DNA of 40,899 nucleotides, taken from contig RKRN01000318.1 of NCBI GenBank assembly GCA_007571365.1, positions 1 to 40,899 of the forward strand, given 5' to 3'. This document shows, piece after piece, positions 23,292-30,325 of this stretch (position 1 is the first letter of the stretch; every line of letters starts with the position of its first letter). Origin of the DNA: Candidatus Latescibacterota bacterium (GTDB lineage Bacteria > Latescibacterota > UBA2968 > UBA8231). The translations under genes were made by a program, and so were the position numbers. The notes below the pieces were generated by a model, which was given only the letters and a program-made list of their open reading frames with translations, did no database searches and was not told the origin of the DNA.

Positions 23292-24468
23292 GACAATTCC
23301 CAATTATCGATCCCCCAAAGGGTTTGACCTCCACCGTTATGTCGCAGTGCTTGAAGGAGAAGCATCAACCAACGACAAACGCGAAGCTATGTCGGCAATT
23401 GGACGCCGGCGCGATCCTGCCCTCGTTGGCCTCCTCAAACAGTACAGCGAGCATCCAAATCCAGAAATTGCACTACAAGCCATTCGCGGTTTGCTCGTCT
23501 TTAAGCGCGACCCGACAGTACATAGTTTTCTCCAAAATCTCAAAGATCACCCGAATGACATGGTGCGCGATGTCGTGGTTAGTGAGTTGTTTCGCGAGGG
23601 TCGCGAGCGCGAGACAGACCATGCCGCGTCGCCAAATTTTATGAAGAATACGATAGTCCATGGGGATGTCCGCCAGACGCTTGCTCACACGCCCGACAGG
23701 TCAATCCACTTGACGTTCACGTCGCCGCCTTACTTTAACGCCCGCGAGTATGCAAAGTATCAGAGTTATGAAGAGTATCTCGACTTTTTAGAAGCTATTT
23801 TTGCCCAAGTACATCGAGCGACTAAAGAAGGGCGGTTCTTCGTGCTCAATACTTCTCCGGTAATCGCTCCACGTGCTGACCGAAAATACGCGAGCCGCCG
23901 CTATCCCGTTCCATTCGATATTCATTCGCGGTTGATGCAGATGGGGTGGGAGTTTATTGACGACATCATTTGGGCTAAGCCAGAGAAAAGCGCGAAAAAT
24001 AGAGTGGCTGGTTTTGAGATGCACCGTAAACCACTGACGTACAAGGCGAATGCGCGGACGGAGATGATCATGGTGTACCGTAAGAAGTCCTACGATTTAA
24101 TTGATTGGAACCTTCGACAATACCCCGCTAAGAGCAAGGTCAAGGGCGATTTTGAGCGATCTAACGTATGGAATATAGCTCCGGCGACAGACCCCGTGCA
24201 TTCCGCCGTTTTCCCAATACGGCTATGCGATCAGGTGATCAAGCTCTATTCGTTTTGGGGCGACTTGGTATTTGATCCTTTCGCCGGCAGCGGGACTGTT
24301 GGCAGGGCCGCGTCTGCTAATGGGAGAGATTTTTTCTTATCTGAGATGCAGGCGGATTACGTGATGCGGATGCAATCGCGTCTGGCCAACTTCTTCTATC
24401 CAAGCACAAAGCCGCTGCGCGTTCTGAGCGTGGAAGAGTTCGAAAGAGAGGCACGGACGGCGCAATGA
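23278..24468 (+). CDS. Type II DNA methyltransferase (N4-cytosine-like, beta class) with HEAT-like N-terminus
   Basis: A 396-residue DNA methyltransferase. Motif IV TSPPYF (S149-P-P-Y152) comes before motif I FDPFAGSGT (332-340), the beta-class order. SPPY is typical of N4-cytosine enzymes. Residues about 22-115 hold HEAT-like helical repeats (IGRRRDPALVGLL, NPEIALQAIRGLL, NDMVRDVVVSELF), which are not part of a standard methyltransferase core. The stop overlaps the restriction gene start as ATGA. Its composition is clearly less GC-rich than its flanks, suggesting recent transfer. The methylated sequence is inferred from its partner as CCWWGG; this needs direct proof. Confidence 0.88.
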   Translation: MIPAKTIPNYRSPKGFDLHRYVAVLEGEASTNDKREAMSAIGRRRDPALVGLLKQYSEHPNPEIALQAIRGLLVFKRDPTVHSFLQNLKDHPNDMVRDVVVSELFREGRERETDHAASPNFMKNTIVHGDVRQTLAHTPDRSIHLTFTSPPYFNAREYAKYQSYEEYLDFLEAIFAQVHRATKEGRFFVLNTSPVIAPRADRKYASRRYPVPFDIHSRLMQMGWEFIDDIIWAKPEKSAKNRVAGFEMHRKPLTYKANARTEMIMVYRKKSYDLIDWNLRQYPAKSKVKGDFERSNVWNIAPATDPVHSAVFPIRLCDQVIKLYSFWGDLVFDPFAGSGTVGRAASANGRDFFLSEMQADYVMRMQSRLANFFYPSTKPLRVLSVEEFEREARTAQ

Positions 24469-25391
24469 GTGTTGGCCTTGGCATAGTTCGTGCGGCTATT
24501 GGCCTGATTTTGCAGGGCAAAGACCATCGGGATATCGTGGTTGACTCCATTGATCGCACTTTCGTGCAGCAAGCACTGTCTCTCTTTGAGCAAGTTGTTT
24601 GTGCAAAGCTCTACGGTGAGACCATTACCGCGGACTGGTACACAGAGCGATTCTTGGACAATAACCTAGATAGTGAGGAGATCGCTTGGAATGGCGGTAT
24701 TAATCTGAAGACGGTTTCCAACAAGCGTGGTTCAGCAAAAAAGGAAATCGTGATCGAAGAGGCGATCGGACACCACCGTCGGTTCCGTGAATTGGTAGAT
24801 TCCCTTACCGACGACTCGATGGACTTGGAGCTGACGCTTACGCTCAATAAGGTCAGTGTTTCTCTAAACCTGAACGAGACCATCGTAGTTATCAATGCCC
24901 TTGCCGTGCGACGGGCTGGGTTACGCGGTGGGGCTTGGAGTTCTATTGGAAAGCAGATAGAAGGCCCGTTGATGGAAGTTATGTGTCGGGCATTTAAGGT
25001 TTGTGATAAATACTTCGCTCGATCTATACAAGACGATAGGGCCCTACGCGAAGTGGACTTTTATCTGCTTCCCTCAAGTGATTGCCCGGTAAAGTGCGAA
25101 GTGAAATTAATGGGCAGAGACAATCCCGAAAGTGCCGATGCGGTCGTCGCCCGAAGTAGTAAGGTTTTTGTTGCTAGTAAGCTATCAGAGCTCAATAAAA
25201 CTCAACTCAACCGTCAAAAGGTACTTTGGACGGAATTGCAGACGCCGTTTGGTTTTCTACGCTTTGGGAAGACGCTCAAGTACTACGATATCCCCTATGA
25301 GCCTATTGAGCGACGAGAAGAAGCCGTGAGTCAAAGAATAAAGCAGGCACTGGAAAAGACTTTCGATCCCGATAAACGCATCGACGCTTAA
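24465..25391 (+). CDS. Type II restriction endonuclease, CfrBI-like family
   Basis: A 308-residue protein whose central block (LNLNETIVVINALAVRR, then GLRGGAWSSIGKQIEGPLM) resembles the CfrBI endonuclease family as recalled. It is followed by a PD-(D/E)xK site: D198 (REVDFYLL), E212 and K214 (CEVKLMG), then NPESADA. CfrBI itself cuts CCWWGG and pairs with an N4-cytosine methyltransferase, which agrees with the SPPY methyltransferase just upstream. The 4-nt overlap with the methyltransferase supports co-expression. No frameshift is seen, so the system looks intact. Family identity is from memory of the conserved block. Confidence 0.75.
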   Translation: MSVGLGIVRAAIGLILQGKDHRDIVVDSIDRTFVQQALSLFEQVVCAKLYGETITADWYTERFLDNNLDSEEIAWNGGINLKTVSNKRGSAKKEIVIEEAIGHHRRFRELVDSLTDDSMDLELTLTLNKVSVSLNLNETIVVINALAVRRAGLRGGAWSSIGKQIEGPLMEVMCRAFKVCDKYFARSIQDDRALREVDFYLLPSSDCPVKCEVKLMGRDNPESADAVVARSSKVFVASKLSELNKTQLNRQKVLWTELQTPFGFLRFGKTLKYYDIPYEPIERREEAVSQRIKQALEKTFDPDKRIDA

Positions 25392-25409
25392 CCGTCAGGA
25401 GATTTATAA

Positions 25410-26510
25410 ATGGATACACTGCGCGTAGGGTTGGTGGGCACCGGCGGCGTCTGTGCGGCGGTACACTATCCAGGACTGCGGCTGATTCCCGGGGTCGAGA
25501 TCGCTGGGATCTGCGAGCCAGACGCGGCTCTGCGGCAAGAGCGGCAAGCCGAGTGGGGCATTGCGGCCGCCTTTGACCGACTGGACGCGCTCTTAGATGC
25601 CGTAGTGCCGGATGCGGTCTGCATCGCCGTGCCCAATGTCTATCACTACGAGTTGATTGTCCAAGCCTTAGACGCCGGCTGCCACGTGCTGTGCGAGAAG
25701 CCGCTGGGCATGAACTTTGCCCAAACACAGAAAATATACGCCCGGGGCAAGGCATCGGGGCGTTGCCACATGACGGCGTTTACCTATCGCTTTGTGCCGG
25801 CCATGAACTACATCCGCCACTTGGTGCAGACCGGGGCCTTGGGCCCCATTCGCCATGCCCGTTTCCAGCGTCTGCAAGACTGGGGAGAGTGCGCCATTGG
25901 CTGGCGGCAATACAAGCACTACGCTGGGTCGGGTGAACTGGGCGATATGGGCATTCATCGCATTGATTTTGCCGAAGACCTGCTAGGACCGATAGCGGCT
26001 GTGTGCAGCGCGGCCAAGCAGTTGGTGCCGCGGGATCGAACTAAGGAAGGTACACCGTGCCCACCGCAGGATGTGGAAGATTGGATCGCGTGGATCGCCG
26101 AGTTCAAAAGCGGTACCACGGGCGTCTTTGAGATGGGCAAGTTGAGCAAGGGCTACGGCCCGCACGGCGATCACGACTTGGCCGAACTTAACGGCGAGGA
26201 GGCCTCGGTCGTCTATCGCCTGCACGCGCCGCACGAGGTGCTCTTCGCGCCGCGCGGCAAACCCTATCAGAGCCAGCCCGTGCCCGCAGAGTTTCGCAAG
26301 CGGCCCCATGCGCCGCGCGATCTGTCGGTCGGCGATCCGGTGCAGACCTTTCGCTACGACCAAGCTTGGGAATTCGTCAGTGCCATCCGCGAGGGCCGCG
26401 ATTGCGTACCCTCGTTTTATCACGGGATGCGTGCGCAGGCCGTTGCCGACTCTATCCTCCAAGCCGCAGCCGAGCGGCGGTGGGTCGATATTCCCGCTTG
26501 TCCGGCTTGA
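25410..26510 (+). CDS. Gfo/Idh/MocA family oxidoreductase
   Basis: A 366-residue NAD(P)-dependent dehydrogenase with the Rossmann motif VGLVGTGGVCAAVHYPG, the family's CEKPLGMN (Lys of EKP), and GELGDMGIHRIDFAEDLLG giving the conserved Asp/His of the active site. The C-terminal substrate domain is complete. AGGAG lies 9 nt before the ATG, just after the restriction gene, so it may have belonged to the catabolic operon before the R-M insertion. Its last 59 nt overlap the convergent lnt gene. Substrate unknown. Confidence 0.9.
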   Translation: MDTLRVGLVGTGGVCAAVHYPGLRLIPGVEIAGICEPDAALRQERQAEWGIAAAFDRLDALLDAVVPDAVCIAVPNVYHYELIVQALDAGCHVLCEKPLGMNFAQTQKIYARGKASGRCHMTAFTYRFVPAMNYIRHLVQTGALGPIRHARFQRLQDWGECAIGWRQYKHYAGSGELGDMGIHRIDFAEDLLGPIAAVCSAAKQLVPRDRTKEGTPCPPQDVEDWIAWIAEFKSGTTGVFEMGKLSKGYGPHGDHDLAELNGEEASVVYRLHAPHEVLFAPRGKPYQSQPVPAEFRKRPHAPRDLSVGDPVQTFRYDQAWEFVSAIREGRDCVPSFYHGMRAQAVADSILQAAAERRWVDIPACPA

Positions 26511-28020
26511 AGAGAGTTTTGCCGGCCGTAGCCAGCGTTAGCGCGAGGGCGCAGAGCATCAGCGGCCAGTCCCCCCAACGCGTGTAGATCGTCTGCCCTT
26601 GGTGCAGGGGCACGTCTATGGCAAAGCCCACGGTAGCGAAAAGCGGCGTGCGATAGGCAATGCGCCCGCTCGGCTCGATTAAGCCGGAAATGCCGGTGTT
26701 GGCGGCGCGGACTACGGCCCGCCCGCTTTCTACGGCCCGCACGACGGCTTGTGCGAAGTGCTGATGCGGGGCCGCAGTGGTGCCAAACCAAGCGTCGTTA
26801 GTGGTGTTGACCAGAAAGTCCGGGTCTTGAGCCATCAGCGTGCGGGTGATTTTCGGAAAGATGGACTCATAGCAAATAAAGACCCCGAATGAGGCGTCGC
26901 TGCGCGGAAGCCGCAGTACGTTGTGCCTTGCCCCGTGGGCGAAAATGCCGCTTTCTGCCGTAAGTCCTCCCAAATACTGAAAGATGAATGGGAAGGGTAA
27001 AAACTCGCCAAAAGGCACCAAGTGAACCTTGTCGGCGTAATCTACGACTTCCCCTTGAGCATTGAGTAGGAAAGCCCGGTTATAGACCGGAGCCGTGCGG
27101 TTTTGCGAGTCTCCCTGGAGGCTGCCCACCAACATGGAGGTGTCTAGTTCCGGCGCTAGGGTTGTGATTGAATCGACATAGGCCGCGTATAAAGGGTCGC
27201 CAAAATAGAGTGGCAGGGCCGTCTCGGGGTAGATGATCAGTGCTGGTTTTTCCGTGGCTGCCAAGTCCCGAGTGAGTGCGGCGTAGTGCCGAGCCGTCCA
27301 GGCCAGCCGGTTCTCCTTCCACTTGCGGTCTTGGGGAATGTTGCCTTGGACCACGCCGACCTTCAGGGTGGTGGGTGGTGGCTCGGCCGCGGCGTGCAGC
27401 CGATAGAAGCCCCATAGATGAACGGCGACTAACAGGAAAAGGGGCAAGCTCAAATAGGGGATGAAGGTGCGGTGCGAGAGGGCTTGGGCCAATGCGGCGT
27501 TGAATAGGACGATGAGGAAACTCAGGCCATAGACGCCGGTGATCGCAGCCCATTGTAGGAAGGGCAGGTTGAGGTATTGCGAGTAGCCCAAGAGTTGCCA
27601 AGGGAAGCCACTCAACATCCAACTTTGCACCCACTCCAAAAGGACCCAGATGCTAGCCGCCGACCAAGCAAAGAGCGGGGAAGAAAAGTTTAGGCGGTGG
27701 CACACCGCGACAAAACAGGCCAGATACAAGGCCAGATATAAGATGAGTAGCGCATTCGTCGCCGCGGCGGTTGCCCAAGACAGCGCACCGTACAATTGCA
27801 AGGTCTCGGTAATCCAGTACGTGCGCCCGGTAGCCCAGACAATGCCAGAGACCAGCCCGAGGGCGAAATGGCTTTGGGCCGGCAGCCACTGCCGAGCTAA
27901 AAAAAGCGGCAGCAAACAAATCCAAGCTAGGTAATGCTGATCGAATTTGGGGATGCTAACTACAAATAGCAGGCCCGAAAGTAGGGCCGGGGCCAGCAGG
28001 GGAAAGAGCCGCTGCTGCAA
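26452..28020 (-). CDS. lnt: Apolipoprotein N-acyltransferase
   Basis: A 522-residue inner-membrane enzyme that adds the third acyl chain to lipoproteins. Several N-terminal membrane segments precede a nitrilase domain with the expected triad: E266 (YPETALP), K331 (DKVHLVPFGEF) and C383 (FICYESIFP). NTTNDAWFG is the conserved loop. A last membrane segment lies near the C-terminus. The start is a TTG at 28020, one base after the sigma-region-4 stop, with GAGG upstream. Its presence supports a Gram-negative envelope and fits the lipobox proteins in this window. Confidence 0.95.
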   Translation of the reverse strand: MQQRLFPLLAPALLSGLLFVVSIPKFDQHYLAWICLLPLFLARQWLPAQSHFALGLVSGIVWATGRTYWITETLQLYGALSWATAAATNALLILYLALYLACFVAVCHRLNFSSPLFAWSAASIWVLLEWVQSWMLSGFPWQLLGYSQYLNLPFLQWAAITGVYGLSFLIVLFNAALAQALSHRTFIPYLSLPLFLLVAVHLWGFYRLHAAAEPPPTTLKVGVVQGNIPQDRKWKENRLAWTARHYAALTRDLAATEKPALIIYPETALPLYFGDPLYAAYVDSITTLAPELDTSMLVGSLQGDSQNRTAPVYNRAFLLNAQGEVVDYADKVHLVPFGEFLPFPFIFQYLGGLTAESGIFAHGARHNVLRLPRSDASFGVFICYESIFPKITRTLMAQDPDFLVNTTNDAWFGTTAAPHQHFAQAVVRAVESGRAVVRAANTGISGLIEPSGRIAYRTPLFATVGFAIDVPLHQGQTIYTRWGDWPLMLCALALTLATAGKTLFKPDKREYRPTAARLRLGG

Positions 28021-28021
28021 T

Positions 28022-28348
28022 TCAGACGCCTCGGTGCCAATCCTCGAGCCCTTGACGCAACTTTTTTAACCCGCTCTGTTCAAGCGCAGCTATCGCGTCG
28101 CGAGAAATGCCTAGGCGCGTTGCGACTTGGCCCGGCGATTTTTTGTACTGATAGCGGAGTTGAATGACGTGCATCTCGTCTTCGGAGAGGGCTTGGAGGG
28201 CCCGGTGGACGAGCTGGCGCAACTCTTGGGCTTCGAGGCGATCTTGGGCGTCTTCGGCAACGAGCAAGGATACGAAGCGCTCGTCGAGGCGGATGCGCTC
28301 GGCCGGCGCAGCGGTGGGATTGTCGGGAACCTTGTTATAGATAGGCAT
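28022..28348 (-). CDS. Small sigma-70 region-4-like HTH protein
   Basis: A 108-residue protein with a C-terminal helix-turn-helix: LQALSEDEMHVIQLRYQYKK, then PGQVATRLGISRDAIAALE and KKLRQGLEDW, the pattern of sigma factor region 4. The N-terminal half is charged and lacks region 2, so it is not a complete sigma factor. It may be a regulator or a YlxM-like protein. It directly precedes lnt. Its ATG (28348) lies immediately after the T-tract of the tRNA terminator, leaving no space for a separate promoter or clear Shine-Dalgarno. Confidence 0.72.
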   Translation of the reverse strand: MPIYNKVPDNPTAAPAERIRLDERFVSLLVAEDAQDRLEAQELRQLVHRALQALSEDEMHVIQLRYQYKKSPGQVATRLGISRDAIAALEQSGLKKLRQGLEDWHRGV

Positions 28349-28349
28349 A

Positions 28350-28385
28350 GAAAAAATCAGGGAGCCGCAAGTGAGCGACTCCCTG
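28350..28385 (-). terminator. Rho-independent terminator of tRNA-fMet
   Basis: On the minus strand, an 11-bp stem CAGGGAGTCGC / GCGGCTCCCTG (one G-T pair, 6-nt loop) is followed by ATTTTTTCT. It starts 5 nt after the tRNA 3' end. Read-through would enter the sigma-region-4 gene at once. Confidence 0.88.
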
Positions 28386-28390
28386 AAAGG

Positions 28391-28467
<77 letters not shown>

Positions 28468-28484
28468 ACAAGCTATGTGTAATT

Positions 28485-28513
28485 AATCTAAAGGATGGGG
28501 CTAGCCGGCGCAA
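28485..28513 (-). promoter_or_regulatory. Promoter of tRNA-fMet
   Basis: On the minus strand, a TTGCGC -35 (28513-28508) and a TAGATT -10 (28490-28485) are separated by exactly 17 nt. The -10 ends 17 nt before the mature tRNA 5' end, a suitable distance. Confidence 0.6.
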
Positions 28514-28518
28514 CCCTT

Positions 28519-29835
28519 TCAATGGCCGACGGGTGTCAAGCGCCGGAGTTTAACTTGGGTGATGCGCTGGCCCTCGACCTTGAGGATGTCGAGTTCTAGA
28601 TCGTTTACCTTGAACGCTAAGCCCGCCACGGGAATGCTCCCCAAGTGGTCGTAGATAAATCCGCCCAAGGTTTCAAAGCCTGTCCTCGGCAGATCGGTGG
28701 AAAGCAACTTATTGAGATCGTCTATGTCGATGCGGGCATTGGCGATGAGTATTTCGCCGGGGACCTCCCAGTGGTGCAATGCTTCTTCCTCGTCGTACTC
28801 GTCTTGGATTTCCCCGACGATTTCCTCGACGAGGTCTTCGGTGGTGACCAAGCCGGCTGTACCGCCGTATTCGTCAAGGACGATGGCGAGGCGGATTTTG
28901 TTGGCGCGCAAGTCGTTGAGCAGGAGGTCAATTTTCTTGGTCTCAAGGATGTAATAAGGCTCATGGGTAAAACGCAGCTCGTCCTCTTGCTGACTGGTCA
29001 GCAGTTGATTTATCGGCGTCGCTAGATCGATTTCGGGCCGGGACACTAAGATCTGCAGTAGATCCTTGGCGTACACGATCCCTTGGATGTGGTCGAGGCT
29101 TTCTCGATAAATGGGCAGGCGCGAATGCCCTTTGTCCCGGATGAGATCGATCAAGTCTTTCAAGGAGGCTGCTTGATCGAGGGCAACCATATCGACGCGG
29201 GGGATCATGACTTCGCGGACGATGCGGTCGTGAAAACCAAAAACGCCCTCAATCATCTCGCGCTCCCCTTCTTCTAGGACGCCAGACTCGCCTTCTGACT
29301 CGACGATGCTGCGCAGTTCTTCTTCCTTTTCCGCGCGGAAGTCCTCGTCACTGTAATCGAAGCTGCTGAGCAGTTCGAGGAGGTTGGTTGAGGGGAGGAG
29401 CAGAGCGTGTACCGGCACATAGACTAAGGCGACGATGGGTACGCGTACTTCGTCGCCTTCTTCGTCAAAGCGAATGCGTCGCGGCGTTGCCACGACCATA
29501 AAAAGCCCTAGCGCACCCAATAAAGCTATGGCCGCAGAGAGATAACTCGCCAGGGCGAGAGCTTGGGCGAGAAAGAACAGGGAGAGCGCAAGGACGATGA
29601 TTCCGATGGCTTCGCCAAGGCGGGCCATCAGGCGCAGGCGCAGGCGCGGCTCGTAGATACGGAGCATGGCGTCCGCATGAGGTACGCCGCTTTCGGCCAT
29701 TTTCTCCAGTACGGATCTGGAGAAAATGGCGAAGGTTGTCTCATAGCTGGCGACCACGAAGAGCCAGACGAGACTGATCGTGCCGACCAGCGCGGCGTAT
29801 GTGACCAAGGATAAGTCAACTTGCGGGGGTTCCAA
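28519..29835 (-). CDS. CNNM/CBS-domain membrane protein (HlyC/CorC-like)
   Basis: A 438-residue protein. An N-terminal CNNM-type membrane domain (three to four segments, residues about 10-170) is followed by a linker FDYSDEDFRAEKEEELRSIV and GVLEEGEREMIEGVF, two CBS domains (VREVMIPRVDMVALD; then LAIVLDEYGGTAGLVTTEDL) and a C-terminal CorC_HlyC domain. Relatives take part in magnesium/cobalt efflux or resistance. The start is a TTG at 29835 with GGAG 7 nt upstream. YbeY, CorC-like and Lnt neighbours are a common bacterial grouping. Confidence 0.92.
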   Translation of the reverse strand: MEPPQVDLSLVTYAALVGTISLVWLFVVASYETTFAIFSRSVLEKMAESGVPHADAMLRIYEPRLRLRLMARLGEAIGIIVLALSLFFLAQALALASYLSAAIALLGALGLFMVVATPRRIRFDEEGDEVRVPIVALVYVPVHALLLPSTNLLELLSSFDYSDEDFRAEKEEELRSIVESEGESGVLEEGEREMIEGVFGFHDRIVREVMIPRVDMVALDQAASLKDLIDLIRDKGHSRLPIYRESLDHIQGIVYAKDLLQILVSRPEIDLATPINQLLTSQQEDELRFTHEPYYILETKKIDLLLNDLRANKIRLAIVLDEYGGTAGLVTTEDLVEEIVGEIQDEYDEEEALHHWEVPGEILIANARIDIDDLNKLLSTDLPRTGFETLGGFIYDHLGSIPVAGLAFKVNDLELDILKVEGQRITQVKLRRLTPVGH

Positions 29836-29852
29836 AAAGGCTCCTTTCGGTA

Positions 29853-29874
29853 AAGCGACCGGCCAAGGTCGCTT
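29853..29874 (-). promoter_or_regulatory. Intercistronic hairpin between ybeY and the CorC-like gene
   Basis: A perfect 8-bp stem AAGCGACC/GGTCGCTT with a 6-nt loop overlaps the ybeY stop codon and lies just before the next ribosome-binding site. There is no T-run, so it is more likely an RNA-processing, stability or translation element than a full terminator. Confidence 0.5.
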
Positions 29875-30325
29875 AAGGGGAGAGCAAAGCTGTGGTGAGA
29901 AAGTGGTCTGTTTCGCGCTCCATGGCGTCTAGCTGCTCGGGAGTGTCGTGTACCCAGCCGGCTAGGTGCAGTAGGCCATGTACCAACAGGCGGGCTAGTT
30001 CCACTAGAGGGGGCACACTGAGCGCGGCAGCTTGCCGTTGCGCTTGGGGTAGCGAAATGTACACTTCGCCGCTACTGCTCTGCCCCGGTATGGTTCCTAA
30101 GTCGAAAGACAGGACGTCCGTGGTGCCTTCCTTGCTGCGATAGGTGGTGTTGAGATCGCTCATGTAGTTGTCGTCGATGAGGACTAGCTGGACCGCGTCT
30201 GGCAGGGTGTGGGCGTAAGCGACCTGCGCGGCGATGTGATGTAGGGCTGCAAGTGTGTCTGCATGTAGCGGGGCTAGGCCCGTTGTCTGGGCTATGTGAA
30301 GGGGCCTAGCTAGACGGTCTGCCAT
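29873..30325 (-). CDS. ybeY: Endoribonuclease YbeY (16S rRNA maturation)
   Basis: A 150-residue metalloprotein. The zinc motif HGLLHLAGWVH has the HxxxHxxxxxH spacing of YbeY, preceded by the KEGTTDVLSFDL strand that is also diagnostic. YbeY acts in 3' processing of 16S rRNA and ribosome quality control. The ATG at 30325 overlaps the end of the pgpH-like gene by 16 nt; the longer frame up to 30436 lies inside that gene and is not conserved. The order phoH - HD phosphodiesterase - ybeY - corC is a classic bacterial cluster. Confidence 0.94.
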   Translation of the reverse strand: MADRLARPLHIAQTTGLAPLHADTLAALHHIAAQVAYAHTLPDAVQLVLIDDNYMSDLNTTYRSKEGTTDVLSFDLGTIPGQSSSGEVYISLPQAQRQAAALSVPPLVELARLLVHGLLHLAGWVHDTPEQLDAMERETDHFLTTALLSP

